DNA from: Geothrix limicola
GTDB lineage: Bacteria; Acidobacteriota; Holophagae; Holophagales; Holophagaceae
Assembly (NCBI RefSeq): GCF_030268085.1
Contig: NZ_BSDE01000003.1
Coordinates: forward strand, 496,001-560,000
Length of the DNA stretch: 64,000 bases
Direction of reading: 5' to 3'
Position numbers and translations under genes: made by a program. The notes beneath the pieces are model-generated. The model had not been told where the DNA came from, did not search any database, and worked only from the letters and a program-made list of their open reading frames with translations. This document shows positions 54,080 through 64,000 of this stretch, one piece after another; within the stretch, counting starts at the first letter, position 1; the number at the start of each line of letters is the position of its first letter.

Positions 54080-55977
54080 ATGGATCCGCGGCAGCGTCCC
54101 CTGCTTCGCCGAAGGCTCGAGGTCCTCAGGGTGATGACCTGGAGCCTGGTGGGCCTCCTCGTGCTCATCTACGCCCGCCTGCAGCTGGTGCGCCACGGCG
54201 AGCTGAGCGAGCAGGCCCTGCAGCAGGCCGTGAAGGTGCGCCCCATCCCGGCGCCTCGTGGGCTGGTGCTGGACCGCAACGGGAATCGCCTCGTGGACAA
54301 CCGGCGGGCCCTGCACCTCGTCATCCAGCGCGAGGACCTGCCCACCAAGCCCGAGGTCGTGGCCTCCCTCGCCGCGGCCCTGGAGCTGGATCCGGCGGCC
54401 CTCACGCGCAAGATCCAGAGCTACTGGCAGGCGGGCAAGGGGCGGCCTCTCGTGCTGAAGGAGAACCTCGACGAGGTGGGCATCGCCCTCGCCGAGCGCA
54501 TTCGCGCGCGCTTCCCCTTCCTCAGCGTGGAAGTGGCGCCGCGGCGCGTCTACCTGGGCGACGAGCTGGCGGGCCACGTGCTCGGCTACGTCGGTGAGGT
54601 CGACGAGCAGATGATGAAGGAGAAGCACGACGTCTTCCGGCTGGGCGAGACCATCGGCAAGGAGGGCTTCGAGGCCAGCGGCAACGACAAGCTGAAGGGG
54701 GTGGACGGCCAGAAGCGCATCCTCGTGGATCAGCTCGGCACCGAGGTCGCCAACTTCGGTCAGGCCGACGCCCAGACGGGCCGCAGCCTCTTCCTCACAC
54801 TCGACGCGGGACTGCAGAAGGTGGCCGAGGACGCCATGGGGCAGGAGGCCGGGGCCGTGGTGGTGCTGGATCTCCGGGATGGCGGCGTGCTGGCCATGTA
54901 CTCCAGCCCCTCGTACGATCCGAACCTCTTCCTCAACCGGCTGAGCCAGGACATGGTGGATCGCTACCTGGCCAACAACGTCACGCGGCCCATGGTGAAC
55001 CGGGCCATCCAGGGCATCTATGCGCCGGGATCCACCTTCAAGCTGCTCATCGCCATCGCGGCGCTGGAGAAGGGCGTCATCACGCCGCAGACGCCCATTT
55101 TCTGCGGCGGACGGAAGAATTTCTACGGCCGCGATTTCCGCTGCGACAAGCCCACCGGCCACGGCAGCCTGAACATGGTGCAGGCCATCGCGCAGAGCTG
55201 CGACGTCTACTTCTACGAGCTGGCCTCGCGCATGGACATCGACGATATCTACGCCACGGCGGAGAAGTACGGCCTCACCGAGCGCACGGGCATCGACCTG
55301 CCCCAGGAGAAGCGCACCCGCATTCCCAGCCGGGAGTGGAAGCGGAAGGCCGTGCCCCGCGATCCCAAATGGTACGCCGGCGAAACCATCAGCGTGGGCA
55401 TCGGGCAGGGGGCCGTGGGCGTCACACCCCTCGGCCTGGCCCGCTTCTACGCCCTGCTCGCCACCAGGGGCAAGATGCTCACGCCGCACCTGTTCTACGG
55501 CTTCCGCGACGACCAGACCAACGCGCTGGAACCCGCGGCCGTGCCCGCCTTCAAGGATACGCCCCTCGATCCGAAGATCTGGTCGGTGCTGGCCGAGGGA
55601 CTTCACGAAGTGGTGCAGAGCGGGACAGCGGCGGCCAATCCGTTCATTCGCGAGATCGCCAAGGAGATTCCCTTCGCGGGCAAGACCGGCACGGCCCAGG
55701 TGGCCACCTTCGTGGACAAGGCCCACTACGCCCGCCAGGCCAAGAAGCTCAAGGACCATGCCCTCTTCGCGGGTTACGCGCCGGTCGATCATCCCCAGAT
55801 CGCCTTCGCCGTGGTGGTGGAGAACGCGGGTTTCGGCTCCACCGCCGCCGCGCCCGTTGCGGCCAAGCTGGTGAAGTACTGGTGCGTGGACCGCCTCACC
55901 AACCCGCTGCCTCCGCCCCGCGGCAGGATGGTGGATCCCTTCGCGCCCCAGCAGCCCCAGGAACCGGAGGCCTCGGA

Positions 55978-55981
<4 letters not shown>
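54080..55981 (+). CDS. mrdA: Penicillin-binding protein 2 (elongasome transpeptidase)
   Basis: The 633-aa class B PBP cross-links peptidoglycan during elongation. It has an N-terminal transmembrane helix (residues ~15-33), a pedestal/dimerisation domain beginning RPIPAPRGLVLDRNG, and a transpeptidase domain with catalytic S318-T-F-K321, the SxN-type triad S373-C-D375 (Asp in place of Asn) and K535-T-G537. The stop overlaps the rodA ATG, matching the usual PBP2-RodA pairing. Confidence 0.96.
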
Positions 55982-60050
<4,069 letters not shown>

Positions 60051-60136
60051 GATTGCGCGGGACCAGCAGGCAAGAAAGGCCTGGACGGGGCTTCGGCCCC
60101 AGTGGATGATCTGACATTCAACGTCCGGAAACCTCC

Positions 60137-61549
60137 GTGCTGACGCGACTTGGCAAGTTCGAAATCATCCGACTGCTCGCCCAGGGAAGCATGGGCGAAG
60201 TCTACGTGGGCCGGGATCCGATCCTGGGGCGCGAGGTGGCCATCAAGGTCATCCACACGGCCACCAACATGGGCCCCAAGGCCCGGGAGCGCTTCGCCAC
60301 CGAGGCCCGCGCCGCCGCCGTGCTCAACCATCCGAACATCGTCACCGTGCACGAACTGGGCGAGGAAGACGGCGTGCTCTATCTGGCCATGGAGCTGGTG
60401 AAGGGCGAGGACCTCGGCACCCTGATCCGCGCCGGGACGCTGTCGCCCCGCGACACGCTGGAGGTGCTGGCGCAGGTCTGCGACGGCCTGGCCGTGGCCC
60501 ACCGCCACCAGGTGCTGCACCGCGACATCAAGCCCTCGAACATCCGCGTGGTGTGGGACGGGAAGCTCCTCCAGGCCAAGATCCTGGATTTCGGCGTGGC
60601 CAAGATCATCAATTCCGACACGACGGACGAGGGCACGGTGTTCGGCACCGTGAACTACATGGCGCCGGAGTATCTGCAAAGCGGCCGCCCGGATTCCCGC
60701 AGCGACCTCTTCGCCGTGGGCGTGATCCTCTACGAGGCGCTGGCGGGCATTCCGCCCTTCGACGGGCCGAGCCCGGGCTCCGTGATCTACCGCCTGCTGC
60801 ATGAAACGCCCGGGCCGCTTCCGCCGACGGTCTTCCAGGGCATCAGCCGCGACGTGCAGGGCATCCTGCAGCACGCCCTCGCCAAGGATCCCGCCAACCG
60901 GTTCCAGACGGCCGAGGAGCTGGCCCGCGTGCTGCGCGCCGCCAAGGACACCTCCTGGCGCTGGGAGCAGGAGCGGCCCACCACGGCCACCAAGATTCCC
61001 CTCGCCCCGGCGGAGCGCCTTCCGCTGAAAGCGGCGCCGACGCCCCCGCGCGGTTTCATGGCGGCTTCGTCCGTGCCCGCGCCAGCCTCGCCGGCTTCGC
61101 TTCCGCTGATCCCAGCGCCGCCACTAAGGCCGGCACCCAACCGGGCCGCGCCCCTGCGGACCATGGGGACGGGATCGGGTTCGATCCCTCGGCCCATCCC
61201 GCTGCCCGCGCCAAGCCTTCGGGGCGCGGCGATCGGTTCGGGCGCGGGCGCCAGCGGCCGGACCGAGGTGCGCAAGGACGTGCTGGAGACCACGCGCCGG
61301 CAATTGCTTCAGGCCCTGGAGATCGATCCGACCAACGGCAAGACCTACGGCATGCTCATCGTGACGCACTACCGGCTGGGGTGGATGGATGCCGTGATGC
61401 AGACGCTGCGCCACGCCCGTGAGCGCGGCATCCCGTCTTCGGAACTGCGGGCCGTGATCCGCTGCAAACAGGTCGTGACCGAAGAGATGCAGAACTGTCG
61501 CCTGCCGCTGGACCTCCACAACGAGTTTATGGAATACCTGGGGCTCTGA
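60137..61549 (+). CDS. Cytoplasmic Ser/Thr protein kinase with TPR-like tail
   Basis: The 470-aa Hanks-type kinase starts at GTG 60137. It has a G loop AQGSMGEV, Lys37, catalytic Asp130 in HRDIKPSN, DFG at 151-153, and GTVNYMAPEY in the activation segment. A Pro/Ala-rich linker (residues ~285-375) without a transmembrane helix leads to a helical C-terminal region (LLQALEIDPTNGKTYGMLI) that resembles TPR repeats. It is a paralogue of the next kinase. Confidence 0.92.
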   Translation: MLTRLGKFEIIRLLAQGSMGEVYVGRDPILGREVAIKVIHTATNMGPKARERFATEARAAAVLNHPNIVTVHELGEEDGVLYLAMELVKGEDLGTLIRAGTLSPRDTLEVLAQVCDGLAVAHRHQVLHRDIKPSNIRVVWDGKLLQAKILDFGVAKIINSDTTDEGTVFGTVNYMAPEYLQSGRPDSRSDLFAVGVILYEALAGIPPFDGPSPGSVIYRLLHETPGPLPPTVFQGISRDVQGILQHALAKDPANRFQTAEELARVLRAAKDTSWRWEQERPTTATKIPLAPAERLPLKAAPTPPRGFMAASSVPAPASPASLPLIPAPPLRPAPNRAAPLRTMGTGSGSIPRPIPLPAPSLRGAAIGSGAGASGRTEVRKDVLETTRRQLLQALEIDPTNGKTYGMLIVTHYRLGWMDAVMQTLRHARERGIPSSELRAVIRCKQVVTEEMQNCRLPLDLHNEFMEYLGL

Positions 61550-61608
61550 AGCTTTTTCCCCCTTCAACCGAGAAGGATGGTTTCGGTTCCAAGGTTGCAG
61601 GTGACGAC

Positions 61609-63171
61609 ATGCTCCATACGCTGGGCCGGTTCAACATCCTGAAGCGCCTCGGCCAGGGCGCCATGGGCGAGGTGTTCCTGGGCCAGGATCCCGCCATCGG
61701 GCGGGAGGTGGCGCTCAAAACCATCCACCGCGAGGCCGCCCAGGGCGCCGAGGCGCGGGACCGCTTCGCCCGGGAGGCCCGCGCCGCGGGCACCCTGAAC
61801 CATCCGAACCTGGTGACCATCCATGAATTCGGCGAAGCCGACGGCGTGCTCTACCTGGCCATGGAGTACGTGCCCGGCGCGGATCTGGAGGCGATGCTCC
61901 GGGATCGCGTGCTGGCCCCGGTGGAGGCCCTCGACATCCTGGCCCAGGTCTGCGACGGCCTGGCCTACGCCCACCAGAAGGGCGTGCTGCATCGCGACAT
62001 CAAGCCCAGCAACATCCGCGTGCGCCGCGACGGCGAGCGCCTGCACGCCAAGGTGATGGACTTCGGCATCGCGCGGGTGGCGGGCTCGGACATGACGGGC
62101 ACCGGCACCCTGCTGGGCACCTTCGGCTACATGGCGCCCGAGTACCTCCAGACCGGCCGCCCGGATCCGCGCAGCGACCTCTTCGCCGTGGGCGTGATCC
62201 TCTACGAGGCCCTGGCGGGCCACCGCCCCTTCGACGGTGACACGACGGCCACCGTGCTCTACAAGCTCGTGAACGAAGAGCCCGCGCCCCTGCCGCCTTC
62301 GGATTTCCGCGGCATCAGCCCCCAGGCGGGCCTGCTCCTGGCGAAGGCCCTGGCGAAGGATCCCGCCCAGCGCTTCCAGTCCGCCGAAGCCATGGCGAAG
62401 GCCCTGCGCGACGCGATGGATCCCGCCTGGGCGGGTCTGGCCGGCACCCCGCCGACGAAGGTTCTGGCGCGACCCACGGTTCCGTCCGGAAGCCAGGCCA
62501 CACCCCGCCGCAAGGTCTGGCCCTGGGCTGCGGCTCTGGTGCTTCTCGGTGCGGGTGGTGCGGGCGCCTGGGCCTGGGCGCACCGGCCCGCGCCCGTGCG
62601 GGTGATCTCGCTGCCGGAGCCCGAACCCGCCGCGCCCTCCACCTCTGTTTCGTCCCCTGTCGTTCCGTCAGCCACGGCCCCGGCGCCTGCGGAAAGTCGC
62701 ACCAGTCCGAAAACCGAGCGGGTCGAACCGACCTCGCCCAAGCCTGCACCGAAACCGGGGCCGGCACCCAAGGCGCCGCCCCGTATGACCGAGGAGGAGG
62801 CCGCGGAGCTGCTCAACGAGGCCGGCCGGGGCCTGGTGGACCAGCCCCAGGGCAGCCTGGCCCTCTGCGACCGCGTGCTTCGCGACCATCCCATGAACCC
62901 GCGGGCCTACGCGCTGAAGGTCACGGCGCTGTACGGCCTGGGGCGCTACCAGGAGATGCCGGGCGTGCTGGACGCGGGCAAGGAGCACGGCGTGAAGCCG
63001 GTCCAGTACCTGGCCTTCGGCCACTTCACGGCCATGCTGCGGGAGGAGCGCCGCGAGCGACGCCTGCCACCCGACGTGCGGGAGTCCATCCTGGCGGAGC
63101 TGCCCGTGGGCACCTTGCGCCCGGGGGCGCGGGCCCTGCAGCCCCGGTTTCAGCGCCCGTCGAGGGACTGA
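61609..63171 (+). CDS. Membrane Ser/Thr protein kinase
   Basis: The 520-aa kinase is very similar to its upstream neighbour over the catalytic domain: GQGAMGEV, Lys37, HRDIKPSN, DFGIARV, GTFGYMAPEY. It differs after the kinase by having a transmembrane helix (VWPWAAALVLLGAGGAGAWAWA, about residues 304-325), a Pro/Ser-rich stretch and a helical TPR-like extracytoplasmic domain. It was probably produced by tandem duplication of the preceding gene. Its 3' end overlaps the convergent lipoprotein gene by 22 bp. Confidence 0.92.
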   Translation: MLHTLGRFNILKRLGQGAMGEVFLGQDPAIGREVALKTIHREAAQGAEARDRFAREARAAGTLNHPNLVTIHEFGEADGVLYLAMEYVPGADLEAMLRDRVLAPVEALDILAQVCDGLAYAHQKGVLHRDIKPSNIRVRRDGERLHAKVMDFGIARVAGSDMTGTGTLLGTFGYMAPEYLQTGRPDPRSDLFAVGVILYEALAGHRPFDGDTTATVLYKLVNEEPAPLPPSDFRGISPQAGLLLAKALAKDPAQRFQSAEAMAKALRDAMDPAWAGLAGTPPTKVLARPTVPSGSQATPRRKVWPWAAALVLLGAGGAGAWAWAHRPAPVRVISLPEPEPAAPSTSVSSPVVPSATAPAPAESRTSPKTERVEPTSPKPAPKPGPAPKAPPRMTEEEAAELLNEAGRGLVDQPQGSLALCDRVLRDHPMNPRAYALKVTALYGLGRYQEMPGVLDAGKEHGVKPVQYLAFGHFTAMLREERRERRLPPDVRESILAELPVGTLRPGARALQPRFQRPSRD

Positions 63172-63572
63172 GCCTCCAGCAGCCGCCAGTCCTTCCCGGT
63201 CTTCCGCCAGCGCAGGCGGAAGCTGCGGTGCGAGGCGTCCTGCGGTAGTAGACCGCCGCCGCGGCTCGTGAGGATCAGATCGACCTCCTGGAAGGCTTCG
63301 TTGCCGCGCACGGCGACCTCGTTGCGCACGACGGTCACGCCGACCTTTTCCTGCCGGAAGGTGCCCATGAGGAAGAGGCGCAGCGAGGCCTTGTCCAGGC
63401 CCTCGGGCCCCTGGAAGGCGGGATCGAGGGGGGCCGTGGCCCCGGCGGCGTCGCCGGCCTCCACGGCCGCGCGGCAGGTCTCGAAGGTCGCGCGCACCTG
63501 GTCCTCGGGCTTGTCGGATCGGCAAGCCACCAGGGCAAAGATCACGCAAACGCAGGCAATCCTTTTCCTCAT
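63150..63572 (-). CDS. Hypothetical lipoprotein, NTF2-like
   Basis: The 140-aa protein has a lipobox FALVAC (Cys17), so it is probably anchored in a membrane facing the periplasm. The mature part, with EDQVRATFETCRAAVEAGDAAGATAPLDPAFQG and a later strand-rich region (FRLRWRKTGKDWRLLEAQSL), fits the NTF2-like/DUF4440-type fold. It converges with the kinase gene, and the final 22 bp are shared. The ligand or function is unknown. Confidence 0.65.
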   Translation of the reverse strand: MRKRIACVCVIFALVACRSDKPEDQVRATFETCRAAVEAGDAAGATAPLDPAFQGPEGLDKASLRLFLMGTFRQEKVGVTVVRNEVAVRGNEAFQEVDLILTSRGGGLLPQDASHRSFRLRWRKTGKDWRLLEAQSLDGR

Positions 63573-63615
63573 GGCGGCACCTCATCACACTGTGGAATCA
63601 CGGAAGGATAGCGCC

Positions 63616-64000
63616 ATGAATCATGAAGCCCGTTTCGACACCCTCTGCATCCATGCCGGGCAGTCGCCGGACCCCACCAACGGCGCGCTCATGACGCCGG
63701 TCTACTTCACCAGCACCTACCTTCAGGACGGGCTGGGGCAGAACCGCGGCTTCGACTACGCCCGTGTGCGCAACCCCACCCGCGACGCCGTGGAGGCCAA
63801 CCTGGCGGCTCTGGAGGGCGGGGCTCACGGCATGGCCTTCGGCTCAGGGATGGCGGCGGTGCAGGCCATCTTCGAGCAGCTCTCCAGCGGCGATCACGTG
63901 GTGCTGGGCGACAACGTCTACGGCGGCACCTTCCGCCTGCTGGACAAGGTGATGACCCGCTTCGGCCTCACCTACACCCAGGTGGACACGGGCGATCTGG
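63616..64000 (+). CDS. Cys/Met-metabolism PLP enzyme, cystathionine gamma-synthase type (3' end cut off)
   Basis: The first 128 codons of a fold-type I PLP enzyme are visible, starting at an ATG after GGAAGGA. FDTLCIHAGQSPDPTNGALMTPVYFTST, YARVRNPTRDAVE and the cofactor-binding GMAFGSGMAAV are characteristic of cystathionine gamma-synthase, gamma-lyase and O-acetylhomoserine sulfhydrylase. The PLP lysine lies beyond the window. Together with the cysteine-synthase family gene at 37645 it would support trans-sulfuration. Confidence 0.88.
   Translation, partial: MNHEARFDTLCIHAGQSPDPTNGALMTPVYFTSTYLQDGLGQNRGFDYARVRNPTRDAVEANLAALEGGAHGMAFGSGMAAVQAIFEQLSSGDHVVLGDNVYGGTFRLLDKVMTRFGLTYTQVDTGDL

Overview
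The window is a GC-rich bacterial chromosome segment. Several features point to an Acidobacteriota member of the Holophagae (Geothrix/Holophaga type): MacB/FtsX-type permeases beside an NtrC-type two-component system, two large Oar-like TonB-dependent receptors with N-terminal carboxypeptidase-like domains, eukaryotic-type Ser/Thr kinases, a kdp operon and a compact mre-pbp2-rodA-ligA operon. This placement is an inference from gene content; no 16S gene is present. Start codons, including several GTG and TTG starts, were chosen mainly from Shine-Dalgarno spacing. Many genes overlap as ATGA.

Layout. 1-7051: two ABC-type FtsX/MacB permeases (the first cut by the window edge), then a sigma-54 response regulator and its histidine kinase. 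7075-11270: DUF4337 and RMD1/DUF155 membrane proteins, a small reverse-strand ORF, an M14 carboxypeptidase, an alpha/beta hydrolase and methylglyoxal synthase. 11356-24245: a potassium island with a Kir channel, a GntR regulator, KdpED, a KimA-like K+ importer, a scar made of a truncated secreted-protein gene fused to a reversed mgtE 5' fragment, and kdpFABC preceded by a small membrane ORF. Three promoters here share one box architecture that I propose as the KdpE operator. 24264-31541: a cytochrome c, a MocR-like regulator that has lost its PLP lysine, an outer-membrane protein, and a cupredoxin / receptor kinase / outer-membrane barrel cluster. 31556-34057: a diguanylate cyclase fusing NMT1-like, PAS, GGDEF and hemerythrin modules. 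34220-40002: leuS, an arginase-family hydrolase, a cysteine/cystathionine synthase, pyrE and a PduO-type adenosyltransferase. 40074-46561: two TonB-dependent receptors. 46764-51385: pyrimidine-nucleoside phosphorylase, TPR-like membrane protein, tRNA-Phe, small exported proteins, a SurA-like lipoprotein and a glutaredoxin. 51648-60050: mreBCD, pbp2, rodA, ligA. 60137-63171: two paralogous Ser/Thr kinases. 63150-64000: a lipoprotein and the start of a Cys/Met-metabolism PLP enzyme.

The strongest unexpected signal is in ligA. The gene changes abruptly from GC-rich to AT-rich codons in the OB fold at about 58140, continues in the AT-rich style to a complete BRCT domain, and is followed by an overlapping small SWIM-type zinc-finger gene. 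Beyond that lies the orphaned GC-rich BRCT end of the original ligA (59844-60050). Foreign DNA carrying a replacement ligase 3' end and a companion gene therefore appears to have overwritten the native one. Other notable items are palindromic elements inside and beside kdpB, a paired direct-repeat operator near the MocR gene, and the remains of a second glutaredoxin gene.
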